In this document: positions 8,757 to 17,082 of the stretch, piece after piece
Position numbering within the stretch: position 1 is the first letter of the stretch
Layout of the letters: each line of letters begins with the position of its first letter
DNA from: Sphingomonas sp. CCH9-E2
GTDB taxonomy: Bacteria > Pseudomonadota > Alphaproteobacteria > Sphingomonadales > Sphingomonadaceae
DNA: 64,000 nt
Direction of reading: 5' to 3'
Assembly (NCBI RefSeq): GCF_001557215.1
Contig: NZ_LSJM01000318.1
Span: forward strand, 1 to 64,000
Translations under genes and position numbers: made by a program
Notes under the pieces: model-generated
Told to the model about the DNA's origin: nothing
The model's database searches: none
What the model saw: the letters and a program-made list of their open reading frames with translations, nothing else

Positions 8757-9404
8757 TTACAGCAACGGCCCTGTTGCCTCGACGGAAGCCTTTCGCTTCA
8801 CCCACGGCTCGGCTGTTCTTTCCATCGCAATCAGGTGGCTCGGGAAGCATCGCTGCTGAAAGCTGACCGCATCATCGAAACTGCCGCGGAGCCAGTGGTC
8901 ATATTCGTCGGCGTGGAGCAGCACAGGCATGCGATCGTGAACCGGGCGGATCGCCTCATTGCAGTCGGTCATCACGCCCGAATAAACCGCGCCCCACTCG
9001 GCGCTGTCACGCCACAGACCCGCCCATGCGAAGATCGGCTGGTCCACAATGCTGAACCATGTGCGCGTCTTGCTGCCCTTCTCACCCTCGGCCTCGGCAA
9101 ACCCGGTCACCGGGATCAGGCACCGCCATTGAGGCTTTGCCGCCAAGCCCTTCCACATCGGCTTGTTCAGGTCTGCGATGTTGTTGACAGGTTTCGGTTT
9201 CGACTCTGGCTTCATGCCCTTGAGGCGGAGCGGAAAGCCCCAGGTCATCGACTGGAGGACGCGGTGACCATCGACTTCCCGCACCACCATGCCCGGTGTG
9301 CCGGGGTATATCTCGTCAGCGGCGTTGAAGAGCGCCGGCTGAATTGCGTTGAAGTGCGCCGCGACCTCTGCGGCTGATTTGCGCACGGCGTATAGGTTGC
9401 ACAT
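8757..9404 (-). CDS. SRAP family (YedK/HMCES-like) abasic-site protein
   Basis: A 215-residue SOS response-associated peptidase family protein. Family members cross-link to abasic sites in single-stranded DNA through the N-terminal cysteine, exposed after Met removal. Cys2 is present (MCNLYAV), as are WGFPL and the catalytic-pocket stretches CLIPVTGFAEAEG and VHDRMPVLL. It is often carried by mobile elements, where single-stranded DNA is common. The ATG at 9404 is fixed by the Cys2 requirement, although the upstream bases show no good ribosome site. It runs against the transfer operon. Confidence 0.9.
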   Translation of the reverse strand: MCNLYAVRKSAAEVAAHFNAIQPALFNAADEIYPGTPGMVVREVDGHRVLQSMTWGFPLRLKGMKPESKPKPVNNIADLNKPMWKGLAAKPQWRCLIPVTGFAEAEGEKGSKTRTWFSIVDQPIFAWAGLWRDSAEWGAVYSGVMTDCNEAIRPVHDRMPVLLHADEYDHWLRGSFDDAVSFQQRCFPSHLIAMERTAEPWVKRKASVEATGPLL

Positions 9405-9480
9405 GGGGGGAAGGTGCCAGCGAACAGGGCGGGAGTCGATGCTGCTGTCGTGCCCGGCAACGACGAGGTTGGATGACAGG

Positions 9481-9603
9481 ATGAGGAAGCGACTGAAGGT
9501 CAGTCGGATCGAACAGGCGCTGGAATATTCGCTGATCGCGGCGTTGCAGCTCGGCAGCTGCGTTGCGGGCGCATTGGGCGCGATCAAATGGGCTTCGAGC
9601 TAG
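9481..9603 (+). CDS. Possible 40-residue single-pass membrane peptide
   Basis: A short open frame, Lys/Arg-rich at the N-terminus (MRKRLKVSRIEQALEY), followed by one hydrophobic stretch (SLIAALQLGSCVAGALGAI) and a short tail. It fills most of the gap between two - strand genes and is divergent from the SRAP gene. The ribosome site is weak. Many short alphaproteobacterial pilin-like or stress peptides have this layout, but I cannot assign it, and it could be chance coding. Confidence 0.3.
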   Translation: MRKRLKVSRIEQALEYSLIAALQLGSCVAGALGAIKWASS

Positions 9604-9604
9604 T

Positions 9605-9922
9605 CTACGCTCTGAACCGGCTGACCGCTCGCTTCCATTCCCGATCATCCGGCCAGGGCAGCTCAACGGTAGGTGCGCGCGTTTTCGTCGTGCTGACTGC
9701 TGCCCGGCTCTTGCAGATGTCACATTTGAGTCTGTCTCCCACGGCGCTCAGACGGTCATCCCAGCCTTTGGAATGAAACCGCCACCATAGCTGGTGCGGG
9801 TTGAAGATCGCGACCCGGCGGCATTGTGGCTTCCGACAAATTGCGAGGATGTTTGTGTGCCAGGCGGCGCACTCGAACAGCGTAGTCGGTATGCGTCCGC
9901 CGCTCTCATCAAACCGCGCCAC
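9605..9922 (-). CDS. Hypothetical protein with Cys pairs
   Basis: A 105-residue protein I do not recognise. Two cysteine groups, CRKPQC (about 29-34) and CDIC near residue 67, could form a zinc-ribbon-like site. Between them lies an aromatic stretch (NPHQLWWRFHSKGW). It starts with GTG at 9922, seven bases after the upstream - strand gene ends, so the two are probably co-transcribed. It belongs to the block inserted between the CopG gene and trbB. Confidence 0.5.
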   Translation of the reverse strand: MARFDESGGRIPTTLFECAAWHTNILAICRKPQCRRVAIFNPHQLWWRFHSKGWDDRLSAVGDRLKCDICKSRAAVSTTKTRAPTVELPWPDDREWKRAVSRFRA

Positions 9923-9928
9923 TGCGGG

Positions 9929-10138
9929 TCACGATTGGCGCGAGGCAAACAACTCGGGCTGGATGCTCGGATCAGTCAGTACGCCCTTTGCCTTCTGCGC
10001 TGCGCTCACGGCCTGTCGGTAATGGACTGTGCCGAAGCGCTCGGCCTCGTCGAAGGTGGTCGGGGACCATTCTTCGCTCGGATAGACGGCATCGTAAATC
10101 TCGCGCGCAGCCGCACGCAACCGCAAGTCATGCTCCAC
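9929..10138 (-). CDS. Small hypothetical protein
   Basis: A 69-residue charged, helical protein (ARE, EEWSP, DEAERFG, QKAKG stretches) with no recognised family. The GTG start at 10138 has GGAG eight bases upstream. It lies directly before the Cys-pair protein on the same strand, forming a likely two-gene unit. No membrane segment is visible. Confidence 0.45.
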   Translation of the reverse strand: MEHDLRLRAAAREIYDAVYPSEEWSPTTFDEAERFGTVHYRQAVSAAQKAKGVLTDPSIQPELFASRQS

Positions 10139-10396
10139 GGTTCAAGCTCCATCGATGTGAACGGCCGCGAATCGCGGTAAGCCTTGAGTAGAACAATTAG
10201 GGAACATCGAACAAGGGCTCGTTATGGCGCATCTTCGTCCGAGTTGAGGTCAGAGGGATTTTGCTCGGGTGCAGTCGGGTATACGGTTGTCCGATCGCGG
10301 CCGATCGGGTGCTTCACCGCCTTCAGCCCGCCGGGACTCGTGAAGCAGTTTGCCGCGTTCAAGATCCACTCTATGCTCGCTTAGCGGAGGAGATGC

Positions 10397-10767
10397 GTGA
10401 GCGCGCAGGAACGCAGCGAACTGGCCGAAGACAGGACCGATCTTGCCGAGGACCGGACGGTCCTCGCGCATGAACGCAGCTTTGCCGGCTGGTGCGCACC
10501 GGCATGGGCGCGGTCGCTCTCGGTCTTGGGTTTAACGCACTTTTTCGAACGCTTGAGCCAGTCTGGATCGCCAAGGCGATCGCCACCGCATTCCTGTTGA
10601 TCGCGATCTTCGTGTTTTTGTCCGCCGAACGGCGGGCATGCCGGATCATCAGCAAGCTCGAGGCGCATAAGGTGTCGAGCCTGTCCCCGATGCGCATCCG
10701 GCTGCTTGCGTGGATGCTGTCGGTCACGACTGCAGCGCTCTCCGCAGCAATCTGGATCCTGGTCTAG
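10397..10767 (+). pseudogene. DUF202 (YidH-like) membrane protein, frameshifted
   Basis: The reading frame from the GTG at 10397 (site GGAGGAG upstream) encodes a typical DUF202 start, LAEDRTVLAHERSFAGW. It then runs out of frame at about 10488. The continuation TGMGAVALGLGFNALF with two further membrane helices is found one frame over, up to the stop at 10767. Adding one G where the sequence reads GGCTGGTGCG would restore GWVRTGMGA, the family consensus. DUF202 proteins are small three-helix membrane proteins of unknown role. This is either a real single-base deletion or a sequencing error at a short G run. Confidence 0.8.
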
Positions 10768-10770
10768 GCG

Positions 10771-11067
10771 TCACCCATTGCCGCGCTTGCGCCGAGTCTC
10801 CCAGCCTTTCTTCGCTGCAGCCGAGCGCTTTGCGGAACTCTGACTTGAGCCACTCTTGTGACCGCCGTTGCGGGCGCTTTCGTGGCTGTCCTTCTTACCG
10901 CGTCCGGAGCCGGACTTGTTGCCCCCGCCCGACTCCTTGTTCACCGTGGCCCACGCGCGGCGTTCGGCCTCCCTATGGCTGACGCCGCGATCCTCATAGC
11001 CTTCCTCGATATGGTCGGCTTTGCGCTTCTGCTTGTCGGTGTATTTGTCCTTGTCGCCTTGGGGCAT
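10771..11067 (-). CDS. Small Lys/Ser/Gly-rich protein (plasmid-stabilization type)
   Basis: A 98-residue, strongly basic, low-complexity protein. The N-terminal part (KDKYTDKQKRKADHIEEGYEDRG) and the central EAERRAWATVNKESGG match small proteins commonly annotated as plasmid stabilization proteins in Sphingomonadales and Rhizobiales. The rest is Gly/Ser/Lys repeats ending in AAKKGWETRRKRG. The biochemical role is unknown; a nucleic-acid-binding or desiccation/stress role is only a guess. The ATG at 11067 has GGGAG seven bases upstream. Confidence 0.75.
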   Translation of the reverse strand: MPQGDKDKYTDKQKRKADHIEEGYEDRGVSHREAERRAWATVNKESGGGNKSGSGRGKKDSHESARNGGHKSGSSQSSAKRSAAAKKGWETRRKRGNG

Positions 11068-11201
11068 GACCTGTCTCCCTTCGAAGATCGACGGCAGTTC
11101 AATCGCAATTTACGCGCACTTGGTTCCAAGCCATTCCGGTCCGCCAACATATGTCAGAATGGGCATTTTGAGGCATGGTCTTTGGGCCGGAGTTCTGAAA
11201 C

Positions 11202-11477
11202 ATGACCCAGACGTCCACGACTGAAGACATGTTCGTTGTGGCAATCCAGGATTTGCTGGACGCGACGCAGGCGTGAATCGAGCGATCCGACGCCCTGTGC
11301 GGCGCATTTCGGAAGGGCAAGCAAAGCAAGCGCGCCAGCTACGAAACCGCGATCGATCTGGCGGAACGCCTCGGCGACGCGCAGGCTCGCGGCACCCTGA
11401 ACGCCTGCCGAGAGTAAAAGATCGAGGCCGATGCGCGGCTGGAGCAACTGCTGGTTGCGCTAGCCGAGGAGATGTGA
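11202..11477 (+). pseudogene. DUF892 (YciF-like, ferritin-like) remnant
   Basis: A 92-codon frame that reads as the two ends of a DUF892 protein with the middle missing: TEDMFVVAIQDLLDATQA at the start, and YETAIDLAERLGDAQARGTL followed by KIEADARLEQLLVALAEEM at the end. It is interrupted by an in-frame TGA (11274-11276) and TAA (11415-11417). An intact family member is about 160 residues. Internal deletion plus two stops make this a decayed gene. DUF892 proteins are four-helix, stress-linked proteins of unclear function. Confidence 0.75.
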
Positions 11478-11489
11478 GGCGGATGATCC

Positions 11490-12098
11490 TCACCTTTCCT
11501 GGTCCGGCTCGAACCAGCGCGAGACATCCTGATCGGTGGAAGGGGCGACGCACGCGCCCATAGAGTACTCCATGATCTCCAGCGCGGCATGGCCGTGCGA
11601 AGGGCAAACTGAGACCACGACGTCGCTTGGCACCCAGAGCCGATAGTCCCGCATATGGGCGTCGGCTGCGGTAACAAACACGCACATCTCAGTTGCGACG
11701 CCCGCCAGAATCAGTCGATTGATCCCCAATTTCGGCAGAAGAACAGGAAGATTGGTCGCATAAAAGCCCGAGAATTGCGGCTTGATGACGAAATAGTCGA
11801 AAGGTCGCGGCAAGACGGGCGCGATCTCCTTGTTCTTCTTCACACGCGCGATCATGCGCGACCGCTCGGAATGCCACTCCCCGAAATTGTCATTGATGTA
11901 GATAGTCGGGGATTGGGTACGGTCAGCGGCTTCTCTCAATGCTCTGATCCGTGGGACGACGTCGGGCAATTGCTGACGGGCGGACTCCGCATTAGGGAAA
12001 TCGAACTGATTGATCATGTCGATGACCAACAATGCGTACCGATGCCTGGGCTGGTCTCGTGTAGGTGCGATTGGGGCGTCAGATGAGATGCGATTCAT
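11490..12098 (-). CDS. Isochorismatase-family cysteine hydrolase
   Basis: A 202-residue cytoplasmic hydrolase of the isochorismatase superfamily. The catalytic triad is visible: Asp27 (LLVIDMIN), Lys106 (VIKPQFSGF) and Cys139 (GVATEMCV), each in its conserved context, with the cis-peptide VAT before the cysteine. Members hydrolyse isochorismate, nicotinamide, N-carbamoyl compounds and similar amides. The substrate cannot be read from the sequence. It is a complete gene in the block inserted between the CopG gene and trbB, and its frame is intact although neighbours have decayed. Confidence 0.9.
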   Translation of the reverse strand: MNRISSDAPIAPTRDQPRHRYALLVIDMINQFDFPNAESARQQLPDVVPRIRALREAADRTQSPTIYINDNFGEWHSERSRMIARVKKNKEIAPVLPRPFDYFVIKPQFSGFYATNLPVLLPKLGINRLILAGVATEMCVFVTAADAHMRDYRLWVPSDVVVSVCPSHGHAALEIMEYSMGACVAPSTDQDVSRWFEPDQER

Positions 12099-12260
12099 GA
12101 TCCGCGATAACGCAGAACCGGCAGTTTGGTCTCAACCGACGGAGCCCTCGGCTGGGGAAACCGTCGTCTTTGGAAAGCGTTACAGCCACTCGAAGACGCA
12201 ATGCGGGAAGCTGGTCCGTTCCCTGGCCAGTTGAACGCTGTCGGGACAACGGAGGGAGAA

Positions 12261-12425
12261 ATGCACGACACGGCCTATTATCGTGAGCGCGCTCAGAAGG
12301 AGCGGCAGGCGGCGGCGCGAAGCGCGGACCCAGCGGTACGCACGGCGCATGAGGTGATGGCCGAAAGATATGAGCGACTAGCAGCAGGAGAGCGTTTGCT
12401 TATGGGGATCGTGGAGCGCTATTGA
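12261..12425 (+). CDS. Small conserved-looking hypothetical protein
   Basis: A 54-residue, highly charged helical protein (YYRERAQKERQAAARSADP, then AHEVMAERYERLAAGERLL). A very good ribosome site (GGAGGGAG) lies just before the ATG at 12261. Short proteins of this type are frequent beside stress genes in sphingomonads. No function can be assigned. Confidence 0.6.
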   Translation: MHDTAYYRERAQKERQAAARSADPAVRTAHEVMAERYERLAAGERLLMGIVERY

Positions 12426-12460
12426 GCGCTGCTCGGCAGCAAGCTGCGGATTGGGCCCCG

Positions 12461-12886
12461 TCAGGCGGGTAGGCCGTCGTTCGGAAGAACGTCTCCGCCA
12501 TCCCGGCGAAGGAACCTGATCTTTCCCTCTGGTTCGAGAATTGCCCAGGCGACGTCGTCGAGGCGTGCAATTTCTGCGAGGCGCATTTCCGACTCCGGTT
12601 CGCGGCGGGTGTGACGGTCACGCTTCAAGTCCGCCTCGATCCGCCGCCTCTTACGGAGCACCCAAGGCGCGCCTTCAATCCAGCGCTCCGCCTGCCGCCA
12701 GTGATAACCGACCCAGCCGAGTACGGTTCCCCAGAATGCGAAGGTCGACACGGCCAGCACCGCGCCGGTCAGGCTGAAATCATTGTAGGTTGAAGCCGTC
12801 CGACCACCCAGCTGAACCTGGTCGCTTATGGGTTCAAGGCGTAGCCGTCGGTGACCTTCGAATCGGCGGCGAAAAGCAGCAGGCAT
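12461..12886 (-). pseudogene. DUF421 (YetF-like) membrane protein, 5'-truncated
   Basis: The frame encodes the third membrane helix and the cytoplasmic domain of a DUF421 protein: NDFSLTGAVLAVSTFAFWGT, then RQAERWIEGAPWVLRKRR, ending with DDVAWAILEPEGKIRFLRRD. The first two helices of the family are absent. The 30 or so codons before residue about 33 do not resemble the family and look like read-in from unrelated DNA. The gene therefore seems to have lost its 5' end at about 12790. DUF421 proteins are membrane proteins of unknown function. Confidence 0.65.
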
Positions 12887-13064
12887 CCTTGCCGGCGGCC
12901 CGCTAAGCAGCCTTCGATATCCATGCGATCACGCCCAAGGTTTCTTCTTCTACGCTGTACCACGATCCGAATGACATTCTGTTGCCAAGCGTGAATTTCG
13001 TGCCTCCTTAGTCACCCCTGTCACCGGCGCACTCCCGCTCCGGACAAGTCGCAGGGTCACCGCA

Positions 13065-14039
13065 GTGAGCGTCGAGCCATTCCGTTCTGAAGCCTCGCGC
13101 CGGGGTGCCCGGATGCTCCGGACCGCGCTCGGATCCGCAATCGCCGAGTGGCTGGACGACGCCGAAGTCGTCGAAATCATGCTCAATCCCGATGGCCGGC
13201 TTTGGGTCGATCGGCTCGGTTCGGGGATGGCGGAGACCGGCCTCACCATCTCTCCCAGCGATGGCGAGCGGATTATTCGCCTCGTCGCCCACCATGTCGG
13301 CGTGGAGGTCCATCCCAAGGCTCCGCGGGTTTCGGCAGAACTGCCAGAAAGCGGCGAACGCTTTGAGGGCCTGCTGCCCCCGGTGGTCATTGCGCCAGCC
13401 TTCGCGATCCGCAAGCCCGCGGTCGCGGTGTTCACGCTCGATGACTATGTCACGGCAGGGATCGTCAGTGTCGCGCAGTGCGCCGCGCTGCGCTCCGCCA
13501 TTCGTGATCGCACCAATATCCTCGTCGCGGGCGGCACCGGCACGGGGAAGACAACGCTCGCAAACGCGTTGCTCGCCGAGATCGCGGGCAGCAGCGATCG
13601 CATCGTCCTCATCGAGGACACGCGCGAGCTGCAATGCACCGCCCCCAATCTCCTCGCCATGCGCACAAAGGAAGGCGTCGCGTCGCTGACCGACCTGGTC
13701 CGCTCCGCGCTGCGCCTGAGACCGGACCGTATCCCGATCGGCGAGGTGCGCGGCGCGGAAGCGCTGGATCTGCTCAAAGCCTGGGGCACCGGACACCCGG
13801 GAGGGTTCGGGACCATCCATGCAGGCACCGCGCTGGGCGCGCTCCGCCGTCTCGAGCAGCTCATCCAGGAGGCGGTCACCACCGTGCCGCGCCCGCTGAT
13901 CGCCGAGACCATCGGCTTGGTCGCGGTGCTCGTGCGCGACGGCGCCGGCCGCCGGCTTTCCGAGCTCGCCCGCGTGACCGGCCTCGATCGCTCGGGCGAA
14001 TACCGCCTCGAATTTCTCACCAACGGAGACTTCGCATGA
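13065..14039 (+). CDS. trbB: TrbB, conjugal transfer ATPase
   Basis: A 324-residue hexameric secretion ATPase of the VirB11/TrbB family that powers the P-type conjugation channel. It has an N-terminal domain (about 15-130), then the RecA-like domain with Walker [10 protein letters not shown] (Lys162), an Asp box ([11 protein letters not shown]), and the His box [19 protein letters not shown]. The GTG start at 13065 gives the family length. It overlaps trbC by four bases. A 4.4-kb insertion separates it from the CopG gene, its usual upstream neighbour. Confidence 0.95.
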   Translation: MSVEPFRSEASRRGARMLRTALGSAIAEWLDDAEVVEIMLNPDGRLWVDRLGSGMAETGLTISPSDGERIIRLVAHHVGVEVHPKAPRVSAELPESGERFEGLLPPVVIAPAFAIRKPAVAVFTLDDYVTAGIVSVAQCAALRSAIRDRTNILVAGGTGTGKTTLANALLAEIAGSSDRIVLIEDTRELQCTAPNLLAMRTKEGVASLTDLVRSALRLRPDRIPIGEVRGAEALDLLKAWGTGHPGGFGTIHAGTALGALRRLEQLIQEAVTTVPRPLIAETIGLVAVLVRDGAGRRLSELARVTGLDRSGEYRLEFLTNGDFA

Positions 14040-14365
14040 CCTTGTCCCTGTCGACAATAGGCGCCCGAGCGGCAACGCTCACCGGCACCGCCATCCTCGC
14101 CCTCGCCGCAGGCCCGGCCTTCGCCTCCGGCTCCTCCATGCCCTGGGAAAGCCCGCTCCAGTCGATCCTGGAAAGCATCGAGGGTCCGGTCGCCAAGATC
14201 GTCGCGGTGATCATCATCATCGTCACCGGCCTGACGCTCGCCTTCGGCGAGAGCTCGGGTGGTTTCCGCCGCCTCATCCAGATCGTCTTTGGCCTGTCGA
14301 TCGCGTTCGCGGCGAGCTCCTTCTTTCTCAGCTTCTTCAGCTTCGGCGGCGGGGCGCTGGTCTGA
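14036..14365 (+). CDS. trbC: TrbC, conjugal pilin precursor
   Basis: A 109-residue TrbC/VirB2-type pilin precursor. A long signal sequence (about 1-30, ending AFASG) is followed by the mature pilin with two hydrophobic helices (about 52-68 and 80-102) separated by a short polar loop (FGESSGGFRR). In RP4 the product is cleaved and head-to-tail cyclised by TraF; the S26 peptidase at 2732 is the likely partner here. It overlaps trbB and trbD. Confidence 0.92.
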   Translation: MTLSLSTIGARAATLTGTAILALAAGPAFASGSSMPWESPLQSILESIEGPVAKIVAVIIIIVTGLTLAFGESSGGFRRLIQIVFGLSIAFAASSFFLSFFSFGGGALV

Positions 14366-14643
14366 TGGAAACGCTCGATCCCGGCGCGGCCGTTCCAGGC
14401 TATTTCGCGCCCGTGCACCGCGCGCTGACCGAGCACATCCTGCTTGGTGGTGCGCCACGCTCCGTCGCGATCGTCAACGGCACCCTGGCGGGCGCGATCG
14501 GCCTCGGGCTGCGCCTTTGGCTGGTGGGGCTGCTCCTTTGGGCAGCTGGCCATGCGGTCGCGGTCTGGGCAGCGCGCCGGGATCCCCAGTTCCTCGAAGT
14601 CGGGCGGCGCCATATGCGCTATCCCGCCTATCTGCGGACGTGA
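14365..14643 (+). CDS. trbD: TrbD, VirB3-like transfer protein
   Basis: A 92-residue inner-membrane protein of the VirB3/TrbD family. The pattern is PVHRALTEHILLGGAPR before a hydrophobic double segment (about 38-70) and the conserved ending RRDPQFLEVGRRHMRYPAYL. It assembles with the TrbE ATPase at the base of the channel. It overlaps the trbC stop by one base. Confidence 0.92.
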   Translation: METLDPGAAVPGYFAPVHRALTEHILLGGAPRSVAIVNGTLAGAIGLGLRLWLVGLLLWAAGHAVAVWAARRDPQFLEVGRRHMRYPAYLRT

Positions 14644-14650
14644 GACGGCC

Positions 14651-17077
14651 ATGATGTCGCTTCGCGAATATCGCCGCCGCGGCGCAGCGCTCGCCGACTT
14701 TCTGCCCTGGGCCGCTTTGATCGCGCCCGGCATCGTGCTCAACAAGGACGGATCGTTTCAGCGCACCGCCGCAATCCGCGGCCCTGACCTGGACTCCGCG
14801 ACCCCCGCCGAGCTGGTCGCCACCTCGGGCCGTCTCAACAGCGCGCTGCGGCGCCTCGGCTCGGGCTGGGCAATCTTCTTCGAAGCCCAGCGCGTCCCGG
14901 CGCAGGACTATCCCGCAAGCACCTTTCCCGATGCGGCATCGGCTCTGGTCGATCGTGAGCGCCACGAACAATTCGCCGAGGAAGGCGCCCACTTCGAAAG
15001 TGCCTATTACCTCACCCTGCAATGGATGCCGCCGGCCGAAGACGCCGCGCGCGCCGAGGGCTGGCTCTACGAAGGCCGCGCGAAATCAGGCGTCGACCCG
15101 CACGAACTGCTTGCCAGCTTCGTCGATCGCAGCGCCAGGCTCCTCCAGCTGCTGGAAGGCTTCGTCCCCGAGGCCCGGTGGCTCGATGACGAAGAGACTC
15201 TGACCTATCTGCACTCGACCGTCTCGACCAAGCGCCAGCGAGTTCGCGTCCCCGAAACACCGATGCACCTTGACGCGCTGCTCGTGGACGAAGCGCTCGT
15301 CGGAGGGCTCGAGCCGATGCTCGGCATTCAGCACCTGCGAACCCTCACCATCACCGGATTTCCGAGCGCGACCTTTCCGGGCCTGCTCGATGATCTCAAC
15401 CGGCTGGCCTTTCCCTATCGATGGGTCACGCGCGCGATCATGCTCGACAAGACGGATGCGATCAGGCTGCTCGGCCGCATCCGCCGCCAATGGTTCGCCA
15501 AGCGCAAGTCGATCGCGGCCATCCTCAAGGAGGTGATGACCAACGAGGCGTCCGTCCTCGTCGACAGCGATGCCTCGAACAAGGCCGCCGATGCCGACCT
15601 TGCGCTGCAGGAACTGGGCAGCGACCTGGTCGGACAGGCCTATGTTACCGCCACCGTCAGTGTCTGGGACGCGGATGCCGGCCTTGCTGCTGAGAAGTTG
15701 CGGCTGGTCGAGAAGGTAATCCAGGGGCGGGATTTCACCGTCATTTCCGAGGGCATGAACGCGGTCGAAGCGTGGCTGGGCAGCCTGCCCGGTCATGTCT
15801 ACGCCAATGTCCGCCAGCCGCCGATCTCGACGCTGAATCTCGCGCATATGGTACCGCTGTCGGCAATCTGGGCGGGGCCAGCCAGCGACGCGCATTTCGG
15901 CGCGCCGCCGCTGTTCTACGCGCGGACCGAAGGATCGACGCCGTTCCGCTTCTCCCTTCATGTGGGCGATGTCGGGCATACACTGGTCGTGGGGCCGACC
16001 GGGGCCGGCAAGTCCGTCCTGCTCGCGCTGATGGCGATGCAGTTCCGGCGCTATCGCGACGCGCAGATCTTTGCGTTCGATTTCGGCGGGTCGATCCGCG
16101 CCGCCGCGCTCGCAATGGGTGGGGACTGGCAGGACCTCGGTAACGGCGGCGAGGATGGGCAGGAGCGCGCGGTCCGCCTTCAGCCGCTCGCCCGGATCGA
16201 CAATCTGGCCGAGCGCAGCTGGTCGACCGAATGGATCGCCGCGATCCTCGCCGCCGAAGGCGTGCCGATCGATCCCCAGGCCAAGGAGTATCTCTGGTCC
16301 GCGCTGGAGTCGCTGGCCTCCGCCCCGATCGGCGAACGCACGCTCACCGGCCTCGCGGTGCTGCTTCAGGCCCAGCAGCTCAAGCAAGCGCTGCAGCCCT
16401 ATTGCATCGGCGGGGCGCATGGTCAGCTGCTCGATGCGGAGTGCGAAGCGCTTGGCGAGAGCCGCGTCCAGGCCTTCGAGACCGAGGGCCTGGTCGGAAG
16501 TGCCGCAGCGCCTGCCGTCCTCTCCTACCTCTTCCACCGGATCGAGGCGCAGCTCGATGGCGCGCCGACGCTCATCATCATCGACGAAGGCTGGCTCGTC
16601 CTCGACAGCCCTGCCTTCGCTGCCCAACTGCGCGAGTGGCTGAAGACGCTGCGCAAGAAGAATGCGAGCGTCGTGTTCGCGACGCAAAGCCTTGCCGACA
16701 TCGAGACGTCGACCATCGCACCCGCGATCGTCGAGAGCTGCCCCACCCGCATCTTCCTTCCGAACGCGCGCGCCTTCGAGCCGCAGATCGCCGCGATCTA
16801 CCGCCGCTTCGGGTTGAACGATCGTCAGATCGAGATCCTCGCCCGGGCGACCCCCAAGCGCGACTATTACTGCCAATCGCGCTGCGGCAACCGCCTGTTC
16901 GATCTCGGGCTCGGCGAAGTCGCCCTCGCTTATGCTGCAGCTTCCTCGCGTACCGACCAGCGCCGCATCGCAGAGCTCGTCGAGGCCCATGGCCATGCCG
17001 GCTTCGCCGCCGCGTGGCTGCGTGCCCGCGGCCTCGACTGGGCTGCGGACCTTCTCCCCCCGACGACCAAGGAGTAA
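14651..17077 (+). CDS. trbE: TrbE, VirB4-like transfer ATPase
   Basis: An 808-residue ATPase of the VirB4/TrbE/CagE family that energises pilus assembly and substrate transfer. The N-terminal half binds the membrane complex. The C-terminal ATPase carries Walker A GPTGAGKSVLL (Lys454) and Walker B TLIIIDEGWLVLD, followed by the LRKKNASVVFATQSL stretch typical of the family. The ATG at 14651 (with a second at 14654) gives MMSLREYRRRGAALADFLPW, the standard TrbE opening; longer in-frame starts would run back into trbD. Confidence 0.95.
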   Translation: MMSLREYRRRGAALADFLPWAALIAPGIVLNKDGSFQRTAAIRGPDLDSATPAELVATSGRLNSALRRLGSGWAIFFEAQRVPAQDYPASTFPDAASALVDRERHEQFAEEGAHFESAYYLTLQWMPPAEDAARAEGWLYEGRAKSGVDPHELLASFVDRSARLLQLLEGFVPEARWLDDEETLTYLHSTVSTKRQRVRVPETPMHLDALLVDEALVGGLEPMLGIQHLRTLTITGFPSATFPGLLDDLNRLAFPYRWVTRAIMLDKTDAIRLLGRIRRQWFAKRKSIAAILKEVMTNEASVLVDSDASNKAADADLALQELGSDLVGQAYVTATVSVWDADAGLAAEKLRLVEKVIQGRDFTVISEGMNAVEAWLGSLPGHVYANVRQPPISTLNLAHMVPLSAIWAGPASDAHFGAPPLFYARTEGSTPFRFSLHVGDVGHTLVVGPTGAGKSVLLALMAMQFRRYRDAQIFAFDFGGSIRAAALAMGGDWQDLGNGGEDGQERAVRLQPLARIDNLAERSWSTEWIAAILAAEGVPIDPQAKEYLWSALESLASAPIGERTLTGLAVLLQAQQLKQALQPYCIGGAHGQLLDAECEALGESRVQAFETEGLVGSAAAPAVLSYLFHRIEAQLDGAPTLIIIDEGWLVLDSPAFAAQLREWLKTLRKKNASVVFATQSLADIETSTIAPAIVESCPTRIFLPNARAFEPQIAAIYRRFGLNDRQIEILARATPKRDYYCQSRCGNRLFDLGLGEVALAYAAASSRTDQRRIAELVEAHGHAGFAAAWLRARGLDWAADLLPPTTKE

Positions 17078-17082
17078 CTGTC

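Noticed and set aside
15086-16996. A 636-codon open frame antisense to trbE
   Set aside because: trbE has full motifs on the other strand; long antisense frames are common shadows at this GC content. The same holds for the antisense frames over nasA, nirB, relaxase and traG.
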